Below, piece after piece: positions 22,986-35,579 of a stretch of DNA of 64,000 nt. Position 1 is the stretch's first letter, and every line of letters starts with the position of its first letter. Position numbers and translations under genes: made by a program. Under the pieces are notes generated by a model, which saw nothing but the letters and a program-made list of their open reading frames with translations, was not told where the DNA came from and ran no database searches. The stretch is from Amphiura filiformis (lineage: Eukaryota > Echinodermata > Ophiuroidea > Amphilepidida > Amphiuridae): assembly GCF_039555335.1 (NCBI RefSeq), contig NC_092628.1:32867727-32931726 (forward strand), written 5' to 3'.

Positions 22986-23624
22986 TTGTCATACAAGGTC
23001 AGAGTCATCAATCAGAGGTCATCCTTGGTCAAAGGTCATATGGGGTCAATGGTGTCAATAGTATCTATCAAATTAGAGAAAACACCTGTCGCTGCTCCAC
23101 CAGCATATTACTATTCAAACAGTTTACTAAACTATTCAAACCATCAGTTAGACAAATACAATTTGCACATTTCACTTAAGTCTTTTTTTATAATTGTTCA
23201 GACATAACTCAAGTGCATCTTATATCTCCAATACCACTATAATTGTCAAGATGTCAAAACTTTCTTATCATTTTTATATTTAATTACCACCAACTACATT
23301 TATTTTTATATGTCGACTAATACAACGCCATGAGAGTATATAATTATACTAGTATTTGATTCCTGATTCTTCAAGTCTGTTTCCATGCCCACAACGCACC
23401 CAATCTTCTCTCTGGACCAGACGCATCCCTTTTTAAAGGGGTTTTTATTACAAGAGTGTTGTTCAGCCGGGTGTTCAGCCCTATATATAGGCCCTATCAT
23501 AACTTAAATAAAAGGGCATTTTGTGATCCACAGCATCACCGCCCCCCCCCCCCTCACTTTTCTCCAAAAAAAGTTGAGATTTTTTAATCACTGGAAACCT
23601 CAGGCTACATAAATTTCTTGCAGA
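22986..23624. other. No gene seen; right part is a dispersed repeat
   Basis: 23505-23624 (CACTGGAAACCTCAGGCTAC, TTTCTTGCAGATTAA) resembles 15770-15845, suggesting an old dispersed repeat. Confidence 0.4.
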
Positions 23625-24287
23625 TTAAGGGATGGGGTATGAACGTTTGGACAGTATTTATTGTGGGACATTAGCAACATCAGACATCGAATTGCATTCT
23701 GAATACGAAGAATGTCCTTCTGATATCAAATAATTTGAAATTTGAAATTTTTTGAAATTCGCAAGTATACACATTTTATGGCAAATGATTAAAAATTGAT
23801 ATTTTTGATATTTAACAGTACTCGAAATAAACTTTATAAATCTGATTATATGTACTTAAAGTGTATGTAGGTGGGATGAAAAGCCGACGATCAATTGAAA
23901 ATTTTGACCTTTCGTATTGAAGATATGGATTTTCCCCAAAAACACCAAACAAAAATTAGGTCTTTTTGGGAAAAAATCCATATCTTCAATATGAAAGGTC
24001 AAAATTTTCAATAGATCATCGGCTTTTCCTCCCAGCTACACTTTAAGAATATTTCATTAGATTTATAAAATTTACTCAAGTTCGAGGACGTTATATCTCA
24101 AATATGTGAAAAATATCAAATTTTAATAATTTGTCATAAAATTTGTATTATTATTATATCGTGAATTTCAAAAAATGAAAATTATTTGATATCAGAAAGA
24201 CATTCTTCGTATTCAGAATGAAATTCGATATGTCTGATGTGCTCTCGATCTCATGTCCCACAAAAATACTGTCGAAACGGCCTTTAA
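23625..24287 (+). mobile_element. TTAA foldback element, copy 1
   Basis: TTAA flanks both ends. One end begins GGG(A)TGGGGTATGAACG, then GGACAGTATTTATTGTGGGACA. The other end mirrors it with TGTCCCACAAAAATACTGTC. The element is a near-complete palindrome with its centre around TTTTTTCCCAAAAACACC, and arms of about 300 bases. Three more full-length copies and one fragment occur in the window. No coding frame. Confidence 0.8.
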
Positions 24288-24537
24288 AGCCAAAATGTGT
24301 ATTTTGCTCTACATCAATTCCCTCAAATTTTTCGAATTTAGTTCAACTTTTTGCACACGTGCCTGTTTTGTCGATACGGTTGTAAATTCAATATGAACTA
24401 TGACAAAGAAAGCGCTCAAAAGTACAAATTGATTTGGAATCATTGAATCAGTGCAGTGGCGTACCGTATTTAAACTGTAGCATATTATCGCTATACGCTG
24501 GCGAAGTTACGTATAAATCGGATTAACTACCATAGCA

Positions 24538-24844
24538 ATAGACGAATCCAACGAGCCAAGTCATGGACAGGATTTGGTCGGCCATGACGGGTCCCCGCAT
24601 GGTCCAAACTGGTGTAGTGACTGCCCAATTGGGTGGATTAAAGCCGCTTGAAATTCGATGTTAGATTCTTTTGTGTTGAACACTGTCATTATTCTTTTGT
24701 CTACGTGTAACACAGGTGATAGAATGCAGTTTAAAATACCCTCCAAGACCGAATCATTTCACATTTTAGGTGAGATGGAGCCGACGGGGACCCAACTTTG
24801 GCAGCCATTAAGGTGTAGGAATGCGTGAAATTGGATTCGTCTAT
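24538..24844. mobile_element. MITE with TIR ATAGACGAATCC, copy 1
   Basis: ATAGACGAATCCAA at 24538 and TTGGATTCGTCTAT ending 24844. A second copy, reversed, lies at 39642-39946 with matching internal blocks (CCAATTGGGTGGATTAAAGC, GGTGTAGGAATGCG). TA-type flanks. Confidence 0.75.
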
Positions 24845-24895
24845 AGGTGAAAACAATAATATATCGCGCTTCACTATACAAGCAGGTTGAACTCA

Positions 24896-24941
24896 TCACC
24901 TGTGGATGTCTGCAATCGTAGATTGCACATCCACAGGTGAT
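24896..24941. repeat. Palindrome with loop TCTGCAATCGTAGATTG
   Basis: TCACCTGTGGATG and CATCCACAGGTGA enclose TCTGCAATCGTAGATTGCA. The loop sequence recurs in the 25885-26096 palindrome. Confidence 0.75.
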
Positions 24942-24971
24942 GTCTGCAATCAAAGAGCTTTTAAATAGAAA

Positions 24972-26205
24972 TAGAGTCGCAATAGATTATATAATCTTTT
25001 GTTCGTTTGATGCCGATTAGAAGTTGCGACAGGCTATTCATAAAAGTGGTACCATTGTTTCGAATAAAGGGGTTCCGCCATTAAATTGGTCACTGATCCG
25101 GCATCATATTAACGATCTACAAAACAGGCGAGTATCAATAAGTGACCACACTACAGTCATGTGTAAGGGCAGTCATGTGTAAAGTGGTACCATTGTACTC
25201 ACGTATCCCAAATGTGTGCTTGTGTGGGTCTGAAGTCTATAAGGAGGCTTTAGCTGTCGATGCAATCATCTTAAGCACCCACCTGACGTTAGGCGTTTCA
25301 TTTAAATAAATTGAATGCTCTTGCTGATCGATTACACATTAGAATGTATGAAGGCTGCCATGTCCAGTCCATATATCTATATCACACTATAATGGTAATC
25401 GCTAAGTATCCCGGGGTAAGTATAAGTATAGGCCTATAAAGGTTGTTTTTAAGAAATTTCCATTTAATTTTATTTTAAGAAGGATATAGAAATAGTGGCG
25501 TACCCAAAGAGGGGAGGGGGTTGGGGCAGATTCACCTCTGTGAGAAGTCTTGGGAGGGAAGAGGGGAGGAGGGGATATGGAGAATGAGAGTAGATAAATA
25601 GAAATATAAGGAAAATGATGGGAATGAGAGAGGGAGGGTGAGAGGGGACAATGAGAGCGAGGGAGTGATAAAGTGTAGGCCTAGGAAAGAATAAGTACAG
25701 AGAAGAAAAGAAAGGAATGATGAATACATTTAATAATAATTAGTAGGCCTATGTAATAACTAAACACATAACAGCACTGGGCAGCCATTCGATGATGTCA
25801 ATGCCTTTATTCGTTACGTAATTAAAACGCCCAGTCAGATGTATTTCACACCTACCAAACACAACTCACCCAATTTCGCAAACTGGACGTTGAATGTACA
25901 CTCTCATGAATATTGATTGGCAACATTTTCCAATATGTCAGCGCTCTAATCGGAAACAATAGAACAATATACCCTGCAGAGCGTTGTCTGCAATCGTAGA
26001 TTGAATACAACAACGCTCTGCAGGGTCTATTGTTCTATTGTTTCCGATTAGAGCGCTGACATATTGGAAAATGTTGCCAATCAATATTCATGAGAACCCC
26101 TTGTTCGAAACAATGGTACCACTTTTATGAATCGCCTGTCGCAAACTCTAATCGGCATCAAAGGAACAAAGCATTACATAATCTATTGCTACACCGTTAG
26201 AACAC
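24972..26205. mobile_element. Element with ~105-base inverted ends and an inner palindrome
   Basis: 24972-25075 (GTCGCAATAGATTAT, GCCGATTAGA, AGTGGTACCATTGTTTCGAA) recurs inverted at 26098-26205. Just inside the right end, 25885-26096 is itself a palindrome (CTCATGAATATTGATTGGCA, GCGCTCTAATCGGAAACAAT, GCAGAGCGTTG and their inverses). 25500-25730 is a purine-rich GGGAGGG/GAGAGGG tract. No coding frame. Confidence 0.6.
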
Positions 26206-26211
26206 TGTTTA

Positions 26212-27080
26212 AAATTTTGCTGTTTAAAAGAATGTTGTTCAGAAAAGTAAACAGAGTTGTTCAAAATCAAAAAATTGGAGCTTGATTGTTTTAAACAACA
26301 ACAAATGAAAAGGCAAAATAATCAATTTAAACAGAGTTATATAAAAAATGCTAATTTACCGCCAAATCGGCATTTTAAACATCGAGTTGTTTAATATTAT
26401 TTGCATAATCCAAGATGGCCGTTTTGACAAGCATGCATGTGTGGAGAGAAGCGAAGGAATTTTATTGAACTTTATACAGCAAGTGTACAAGTTTTAGGCC
26501 TGTATCGCTCTCTATTTATGTAAATGTTTGCTGTGCACAAACTGGAAGCAATTTTGTGATCCACATGTGGTTAAAAAAATTGATACTATGCCTGTAAGCT
26601 TACTGTGTTGTAAGATACAGTATGCTTGTACAGGTAAATAAGCTTATAGTTAACATCAGCAATATTATGCTCAGTTTGTTTACCACACAGATCACAAAAT
26701 CACATTCAGTTTTAGCAGCAGCATGTATACATAGAATAGCGAACGATTTCAATGTAAAACGTGTACACATACAAGTAAAATGTTTGATAAAACGTAAACA
26801 ACATTCAGTGAATAAAAACATATTTTTAAACAACCTTCTTTAAACAACCGTTTACAATTTAAACACTGTTGTTTAATCTAAACTTACACAAACTAAGTTG
26901 TTTAATTATACCACTAAACAACAGTTGTTTAAATCTTGGTCAACATTTTAAACAACAAACTGTTTAATAATTAAACAATTTTGAGTTGTTTAATTTTTAA
27001 ACAACTATTGAGCGATTCACCTGGTAACTTGTGGTTGTTTAAAATTTTAAACAACTTGTTTAATTTTATTATAACAGTGT
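26212..27080. mobile_element. Foldback-rich element built from TGTTTAA / TTAAACA
   Basis: ACACTGTT at 26212 and AACAGTGT ending 27080 are the ends. The flanks, especially 26205-26400 and 26825-27070, are packed with GTTTAAA, TTAAACAAC and GTTGTTTAA units that can pair with each other. It interrupts the right flank of the preceding element. No credible gene; the overlapping short frames on both strands are by-products. Confidence 0.6.
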
Positions 27081-27099
27081 ACTCGATGACTATCGGAAA

Positions 27100-27197
27100 G
27101 CTCTTTGGAACAACGCTCTGCATGGTCTTTTGTTCTATTGTTTCCGATTAGAGCGCTGACATATTGGAAAATGTTGCCAATCAATATTCATGAGAGT
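27100..27197. repeat. Half copy of the 25885-26096 palindrome
   Basis: AACAACGCTCTGCA...GTTTCCGATTAGAGCGCTGA...CAATCAATATTCATGAGA repeats the right arm of that palindrome almost exactly. Confidence 0.75.
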
Positions 27198-28257
27198 GCC
27201 TCATTTCAAATATATAGTTTTAGTTTTGGTTTTGGTTTTTGTCACGTGGTTTCCTATTGTCCTGCCTAACCACTTGAATCACAAGATATCGAACTCTTTG
27301 TTTCTACCTTTTGTTTAAAACTAAACATTTGTGACAGGTAGTTTCGGTTTTGGTTTCAGTTTCTTATAAGTGGTGTGACGAATAAAATTACAGGATTTTC
27401 GAGTTACCTGATCTAAGTATACAAAAGAAATGTTTAAATTTCGCAGTGCAATATTCACGAGCAGAGAAGTCGAACAAAACAGTCTACATTTGAAAGCATT
27501 GATTTAGTTTGAAAGCATTGGCTTGAGACTACGAAATAGCCTAAGCTGATTTCACTGTGAAAATATACACTGAAAACATTATTTCGTAAGTTCTACTAAA
27601 TAAAAGTTAGTAAAAACGATGTCTCGTTCTACTAATTAGTGATTTGTAAGGCATGTTTAGCGATGCTATTATATTGGTTGGGTATGCCGAACAAGTCTGC
27701 TTTACCAATGAAACTGTTCGTACGGCATCGCTGTCCACCTTGACGCATAAACTGCATGTGTGACTGCCAATAAATATTATGATAACGATCGGCGAGATGA
27801 TACACAATTCTGATAGGCAATTTTCTTTTGCCTCATTTGTTTGGCTCGAAATTAAAAGGGGACAATGCAATGTGATCAGTAACTCTCATCTCAGTCATTA
27901 TTCTTTATGCAAATCACACATTGCAAGTTGTCAGACTACCATGTAGTTAACAGATGGCGCTATAACCGTAACCGCAACTTCATAAACAACTTTGCTGCAT
28001 TGATCATAGGCCTACTTACTTAGGGGTGTGCAATGTGTACCCCCGGTTGATGGTGTGCCAAAAATCGCTTGCCCCCCTGGCCGTGCCAAAAAAATTTGCC
28101 CCCTTTTAATGTGCCCCAAAACAAAATTGATACCAGTTGACATAATCAGGTCCACTCCTTAGAATGAGGACCGATACCCGGTACAATGGTGATACGATAC
28201 ATTAATCACTAGAAATATGAGTCCATTCTGTGGAAGCACCTGGATCTCCTGCCCATA
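27198..28257. other. No gene seen
   Basis: GGTTTTGGTTTTTG runs at 27222-27240 and 27348-27360, and short GTGCCAAAAA/TTTGCCCCC units at 28050-28130. No supported coding frame. Confidence 0.5.
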
Positions 28258-28548
28258 AGGCCGTATAAAATTAATGTTTTGGTACTCGTCCAGAGGATTT
28301 TCATGAATTGATGAGGGAGGGAGGTGTTTTTTTTGTTTTTGTTTTTTTTTTTCAATGTAAAATTAGCATTGTCAGTAGTTTTCGGTTTTCTCCAACAGTG
28401 CTCGAGGAAACGATGAGGCCCTTTTTTTTTTTTTTTCAAATGTGAGATTCTGAGGGATAAACCCCCTAGAGATACCAGAGTATCTGACAAATCCCAGAAA
28501 TTGAGGAGGGAGGGGACGAGAACCAAAATATTAATTTTACACGGCCTA
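28258..28548. mobile_element. MITE with TIR GGCCGTATAAAATTAATGTT
   Basis: GGCCGTATAAAATTAATGTT and TTGGTACTCGTCC at 28260-28292 are mirrored by GGACGAGAACCAAAATATTA and ATTTTACACGGCC at 28513-28546. Two T runs lie inside. No gene. Confidence 0.65.
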
Positions 28549-28778
28549 AGAAGAACATCACTCGGTCACCATAGCCCGAGGTCTTCATCGCTGTTTTCTG
28601 AGATTCAGAGAGAGTCTTGATAACAGTTCATTTGCCAAATGAAAGTACAATCATAGCGGTATATATCATACAATTTTGATAGCAAATTTGTTTAATTGTA
28701 AGTTTGTTTTATAACATCTACTATATATGGATTATGTGCAGTGCAATAACTTTTGTTGTTATAATATTTATAGTGTAT

Positions 28779-29443
28779 TTAAGGGATCTAAAATGAGCGT
28801 TTATTGCGTTTCGACAGTATTTTTTGTGGGACATGAGAGCACCTCAGACCTATCGAATTGCATTCTGAATACGAATCATGTCTTTCTGATATCACATAAT
28901 TTTCATTTTTGAAAATCACAATATAATACAAATTTTATGACAAATTATAAAAATTTGATATTTTTCAAATTTTGATATATAACAGTCCTCGAAGTAAATT
29001 ATATAAATCTAATGACATATTCTTAAAGTGTATGTAGCAGGGAGGAAAAGCCGACGGTCAATTGAAAATTTTGACCTTTCATATTGAAGATATGGATTTT
29101 TTTCCCAAAAAGACCTAATTTTTTGGGTGTTTTTGGGAAAAAATCCATATCTTCAATACGAAAGGTCAAAATTTTCAATTGATCGTCGGCTTTTCATCCC
29201 ACCTACATACACTTTTAAGTATAAATCATCAGATTTATAAAGTTTACTTCAAGTACTGTTAAATATCAAAATATCAATTTTAATGATTTGCCATAAAATG
29301 TGTATTACATTGCGAATTTCAAAAATCAAAATTATTTGATATCAGAATGACATTCTTCGTATTCAGAATGCAATTCGATATGTCTGATGTGCTCTAATGT
29401 CCCACAATAAATACTGTCCAAACGTTCATACCCCAGCCCTTAA
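28779..29443 (-). mobile_element. TTAA foldback element, copy 2
   Basis: TTAAGGGATCTAAAATGAGC at the left and CATACCCCAGCCCTTAA at the right. It is the reverse orientation of copy 1 and keeps both full arms and the AAAAATCCATATCTTCAATA centre. Confidence 0.85.
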
Positions 29444-30030
29444 TGTGAATAAAAGGCATTTTGCCTGACATACTATGTCAAAAGATAAAAAAAAATGAGG
29501 CAAACCATCAAGTGAAGAAGGATGGTGGTAGGAATGGGGCTGTTCTCGAATTGTGTCCTGTACCCTTTTCTCAGTTTGTCAAGCTGACCGTTACCGACAG
29601 AGGTCAGTTAACTAAATCAACCATATTATGGTCCAGCTATGGCCTCTAGTTAGTGAAACCTATTTTAGAATTTTAAATCCTACCTTCATTGTCAGGTTTG
29701 GTGGTGATCAATGCTGGTGAGCCATTTTGTTGACATAGAAGGATACAAGAAAAATTGCGACGGGTGCATTAGGTTCAAGAGTGAGATAGAAAGAAGTAGT
29801 CCTATTTCAAGTACCTTGTTCTACGAACTTATTGACCGCCCCTCGTATATTACTTTTATTTTTTTATCATAACTGTCATTACAAAATATTAAATGATTTG
29901 GAAATTATTTGGAAAATTGCAATGTTATATTCTGTATTCTATATGCATACTTTATTTCCATTAATTGCTTTAATGAGACATCCGTAATTCATTGCTTTTT
30001 GAAAAGAATAGATATGCCTATGCTGTACAA
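29444..30030. repeat. Unassigned DNA with a dispersed repeat
   Basis: 29850-30025 (TTATCATAACTGTCATTA, AAATGATTTG, GAGACATCCGTAATT) recurs at 52570-52770 in the same orientation, leading there too into AGGGTG-type sequence. No gene seen in the left part. Confidence 0.5.
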
Positions 30031-31200
30031 TATAGGGTGTGGCAAAAAAAAACATTTCGGTATTTTATAATTCACTCCACTTCAATTTGCGCGCATTTCA
30101 TTTCGACATTTGAAAAAAAATCCGCCTACTAATTTGTATGGTTTTGATAGAGAATAAACATCTTTAAAGCAAAGGTAAAATGAAAATAACAACAAATAAT
30201 GTTTCTTCTCCTTAAACAAGACCAAGGGCAATAACACTTTGGGTGCTCCATTTTATTTCAATGCCAATGAGGTTAAGAAAATGGCAGTTGTTCTAAATCT
30301 ACTACACAGAGTGTGCTGACATTCAAATTTCAGATGTCTCTTGGACAAACATTAAAATTGGGTATCGCTATAAAATGTGTCATTAAAAACAAAACAGTAA
30401 ATGCCAATTCCTTGGTTTTTCACACAATATAAATATATCATTTATAAAAATGTTTTTAAAACCTAAAAGGTTTAAGGGATCTAAAATGAGCGTTTATTGC
30501 TTTTCGACAGTATTTTTTGTGGGACATGAGAGCACCTCAGACCTATCAATTGCATTCTGAATACGAAGCATGTCTTTCTGATATCAAATAATTTTCATTT
30601 TTGAAAATCACAATATAATACAAATTTTATGACAAATTATAAAATTTGATATTTTTCAAATTTTGGATATATAACAGTCCTCGAAGTAAATTATATAAAT
30701 CTAATGACATATTCTTAAAGTGTATGTAGCAGGGAGAAAAAGCCGACGGTCAATTGAAAATTTTGACCTTTCATATTGAAGATATGGATTTTTTTCCCAA
30801 AAAGACCTAATTTTTTTTTGGTGTTTTGGGAAAAAAAATCCATATCTTCAATACGAAAGGTACAAATTTTCAATTGATCGTCGGCTTTTCATCCCACCTA
30901 CATACACTTTTTAAGTATAAATCATCAGATTTACAAAGTTTACTTCAAGTACTCTTAAATATCAAAAATATCAATTTTTAATGATTTGCCATAAAATGTG
31001 TATTAAATTGCGAATTTCAAAAATCAAAATTATTTGATATCAGAATGACATTCTTCGTATTCAGAATGCAATTCGATATGTCTGATGCTCTAATGTCCCA
31101 CAATAAATACTGTCCAAACGTTCATACCCCAGCCCTTAACTCGGTTCTTAAATAAAAATGATTCTTTTCTCTATTGCACTTTTTTTAACTCACCCTGTAT
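30031..31200. mobile_element. Mariner-type remnant with a nested TTAA element
   Basis: TATAGGGTGTGGCAAAAAAA at 30031 and TTTTTTTAACTCACCCTGTA ending 31199 form diverged inverted ends next to TA. The interior shares GGGTATCGC...AAAATG and a CTATTGCACTTTTTT block with 43600-43862. TTAA foldback copy 3 interrupts it. No transposase frame survives. Confidence 0.55.
30472..31139 (-). mobile_element. TTAA foldback element, copy 3 (nested)
   Basis: TTAAGGGATCTAAAATGAGC to CCCCAGCCCTTAA, nearly identical to copy 2. Host sequence resumes on the far side (compare 43780-43862), which shows insertion into an older element. Confidence 0.85.
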
Positions 31201-34200
31201 TTCATCTACTATCCACTGCTAGCAGCACACACTACTTCATCTACTATATCCACTGCTGACAGCACACTACTTCATTCATTATAGTAATCTACTTCATCCT
31301 CCATCCGATGCTGAAAGCACATTACTTCATCCACTATCTACTGGTGATAGCACATCATCCACTATCTACTGCTGATATAGCACTCTACTATATACACTAT
31401 CTACTGCTGATAGCAAATTATATCATCCACTATCTACTGCTGATAGCACACTTCTTCATCCACTATCTACTGCTGATATCACACTACTTCATCCACTATC
31501 TACTGCTGATAGCACACTGCTTCATCCACTATCTACTACTGATATCACACTTCTTCATCCACTATCTACTGCTGATATCACACTACTTCATCCACTATCT
31601 ACTGCTGATAGCACACTGCTTCATCCACTATCTACTACTGATATCACACTACTTCATCCACTATCTACTGCTGATAGCACACTACTTCATCCACTATCTA
31701 CTTCTGATAGCATACTACTTCACCCACTATCTACTGCTGATATCACAATACTTCATCCACTATCTACTGCTGATAGCACACTACTTCATCCACTATCTAC
31801 TGCTGATATCACACAACTTCATCCCCTATCTACTGCTGATAGCACACTACTTCATCCAGTATCTACTTCTGATAGCATACTACTTCATCCACTATCTACT
31901 GCTGATAGCACACTACTTCACCCACTATCTACTGCTGATAGCACACTACTTCATCCACTATCTACTGCTGATAGCACACTACTTCACCCACTATCTACTG
32001 CTGATAGCACACTACTTCACATACTATCTACTGCTGATAGCACACTACTTCATCCACTATCTACTGCTGATAGCACACTTCTTCACCCACTATCTACTGC
32101 TGATAGCACACTACTTCACCCACTATCTACTGCTGATAGCACACTACTTTATACCTACTGCTGATGGCGCATCACTTCGTCCACTAAAGTCTATCTACTG
32201 ATAGGACACTACTGCATTAACTACTCAATTAACTCCGTTAACTACCTACTGCTAATAGCATGATCCATTATCCACTGCTTGATGGCACACGATCCATCCA
32301 ATATCTACTTCTGATAGCACACTACTTCACCCACTACTGCTGCTGATAGAACACTACTTTATCAACGATCTACTGTTGATAGCACTCTACTACATACACT
32401 ATTTACTGCTGATAGCAAATAACATCATCCACCATCTACTGCTGATAAAATCCTACTTTATACCTACTGCTGACAGCGCGTCACTTCATCCACTATTTAC
32501 TGATAGCACATTACTGCATCCACTATCTACTGCTGATGGCACACGAGCCACCCAATATCTACTTCTGATAGCATACTACTTCACCCACTATCTACTGCTG
32601 ATAGCACTTCATCCACTATCTACTCTGATAGCACACTATCTACTGCTGATAACACTTCATCAACTATCTACTTTTGATGACACTTCATCAACTATCTACT
32701 GCTGATAGAGCTCTAGTTCATCCACTACTGATGATAGCATATTATATCGTCCACTATTTACTGCTGATCTCACACTACTTCATCAACTATCTACTGCTGA
32801 TAACACTTCATCCACTATCTACTGCTGATAGCACACTACTTCATCTACTATCTACTGCTGATAGCACACTACTTCATCCACTATCTACTGCTGATAGCAC
32901 TTCATCAACTATCTACTGCTGATAGCACTTCATCAACTATCTACTGCTGATAATACTTCATCAACTATCTACTGCTGATAACGCTCTACTTTATCCACTA
33001 TCTACTGCTGATAGCACACTACTTCATCCACTATATGATAGCACACTACTTCATCCACTATCTACTGCTGATAGCACTACTTCATCCACTATCTACTGCT
33101 GATAGCACTTCATCAACTATCTACTGCTGATAGCACTTCATCAACTATCTACTGCTGATAATACTTCATCAACTATCTACTGCTGATAGCGCTCTACTTT
33201 ATCCACTATCTACTGCTGATAGCACACTACTTCATCCACTATATGATAGGACACTACTTCATCCACTATCTACTTCTGATAGCATACTACTTCATCCACT
33301 ATCTACTTCTGATAGCATACTACTTCATCCACTATCTACTGCTGATATCACACTACTTCATCCACTATCTACTACTGATATCACACTACTTCATCCACTA
33401 TCTACTGCTGATAGCACATTACTTCATCCACTATCTACTGCTGATAGCACTTCATCAACTATCTACTGCTGATAGCACTTCATCAACTATCTACTGCTGA
33501 TAATACTTCATCAACTATCTACTGCTGATAGCACACTACTTCATCAACTATCTACTGCTGATAGCACACTACTTCATCCACTATCTACTGCTGATAGCAC
33601 ACTACTTCATCCACTATCTACTTCTGATAGCATACTACTTCATCTACTATCTACTGCTAATAGCACACTACTTCATCCACTATCTACTGCTGATAGCACA
33701 CTATACTTCATCCACTATCTACTACTGATATCACACTACTTTATCCATCCACTATCTACTGCTGATAGCACACTACTTCATCCACTATCTACTTCTGATA
33801 GCACACTACTTCATCCACTATCTACTTCTGATAGCATACTACTTCATCTACTATCTACTGCTGATAGCACACTACTTCATCCACTATCTACTGCTGATAG
33901 CATATTACATCATCCACTATCTACTGCTGATAGCACACTACTTCATCCACTATCTACTGCTGATATCACACTACTTCATCCACTATCTACTACTGATATC
34001 ACACTACTTCACCCACTATCTACTGCTGATAGCACACTACTTCATCCACTATCTACTACTGATATCACACTACTTCATCCACTATCTACTTCTGATAGCA
34101 TACTACTTCATCTACTATCTACTGCTGATAGCACACTACTTCATCCACTATCTACTTCTGATAGCATACTACTTCATCCACTATCTACTGCTGATAGCAC

Positions 34201-34558
34201 ACTACTTCGTCCACTATCTACTACTGATATCACACTACTTCATCCACTATCTACTTCTGATAGCATAGTACTTCATCTACTATCTACTGCTGATAGCACA
34301 CTACTTCATCCACTATCTACTTCTGATAGCATACTACTTCATCCACTATCTACTGCTGATAGCACACTACTTCATCCACTATCTACTTCTGATAGCATAC
34401 TACTTCATCCACTATCTACTACTGATATCACACTACTTCATCCACTATCTACTGCTGATAGCACTTCATCAACTATCTACTGCTGATAATACTTCATCAA
34501 CTATCTACTGCTGATAGCGCTCTACTTTATCCTGATTGCACTTCATCAACTATCTACT
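31201..34558 (+). repeat. 33/28-bp satellite array, forward orientation, part 1
   Basis: Roughly one hundred head-to-tail units. The main unit is 33 bp (GCACACTACTTCATCCACTA + TCTACTGCTGATA). A shorter 28-bp form lacks five bases (GCACTTCATCAACTATCTAC + TGCTGATA). Variants GATATCAC, TTCTGATAGCAT and CATCTAC recur. 33 is divisible by three and one frame lacks stops, so 31308-32201 is one long open frame, but it only reflects the repeat. The 28-bp form dominates near 33050-33200 and 34440-34520. Confidence 0.95.
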
Positions 34559-35579
34559 CGCTCATTCTACAAAATCCGGTGTCAGTAGCCATTTCCCCAT
34601 TTTTTGGTCTACAAAGACTTTATCGAGCATTCAGGGCACCAAATATCTTGTTTTTCTGGTCGAACTCAACGGGATCTACACGGACATATATAGTTTTCCA
34701 TACTTTGAATGCTTTCTTAAGCCTGAGTAATCCTTGTAAAGGCTCAAAAATAGCTAAAATGCGTCTCCACTGCTTAAATGTCAAATCTGACCTTTGAATA
34801 AATGCGACTTTTAATTAGATAACGCGCCATCATATTGTTTATCAACATTATTTTTACTTTCCAATCCACCAAAACGCTGTGTGCTTCGTTACCACTTATT
34901 GGAAAGAAGTAAAACAGGAGACTTATAGTATCGATGTAGTTTGCGGGTTTGAAAGGAAACACTTGTAGATTTTTTAAAAATCACAGTAAAAATCTTGATG
35001 CTGTAGCATTTTTGGCATAGAAATGTTTTAAACATTGAAATTTTGACCGACCATGTAAAGACTGGTGAGCTACAATACCAGGATTCCATAGTATGCACTT
35101 GTATATATAACATGTACTTCCTAATAATATGTGATATGTACCAGCGATCGAACCCCACTTATATTAGAATTAACCTACATAATGTTCTAACACTTGCAAA
35201 TCACATCAAAATATCACGTGAACTATTACTGTGAGCTACGTTACGCACTCATTTACACAACTTTAAAACCCGTGGTGAAATCGATTTTACATTTAAGTTA
35301 TCTTTCGTTTGCCTTTTATGACCTTAGATTGAGTAAAACCAGCCCATTTTGTACAAAGTATAGCCGGTAACGTAGCTCACATTACATTGAGTTTTAGTGT
35401 TAAAAACATTATGACTTATGACTTCCTGAAAGAAAAATATGAAAGTGGTGTTGGCAATCTTTTACATCCGAAAGTAGTGATTTATTTACTCTTAAAAACA
35501 CAAAAAGCCGGTCTTTTTTAACAACTTTTATTTTTTCAGGTTTGACAGTGGATTGGCACCGGATTTTGTAGAATGAGCG
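34559..35579. mobile_element. 1.0-kb TIR element inserted in the satellite
   Basis: CGCTCATTCTACAAAATCCG and GTG at the left are mirrored by CACCGGATTTTGTAGAATGA and GCG at the right, a perfect 23-bp pair. Satellite units run up to both sides. The inside has a separate inverted pair, GTGAGCTACGTTAC (35231) and GTAACGTAGCTCAC (35367). No transposase frame; non-autonomous. Confidence 0.85.

Noticed and set aside
31308..32201. 297-codon open frame with an 11-residue repeat (HYFIHYLLLIA)
   Set aside because: It is the stop-free frame of a 33-bp satellite unit; frame is lost wherever the 28-bp form occurs, and no start or splice context supports a gene. The frames at 32376, 32674, 33243 and, on the reverse strand, 53994-54524 and 48706-48933 have the same origin.
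34579..34797. Forward frame inside the 34559-35579 element, possible transposase
   Set aside because: Short, no DDE or DNA-binding motif, and includes the terminal inverted repeat.
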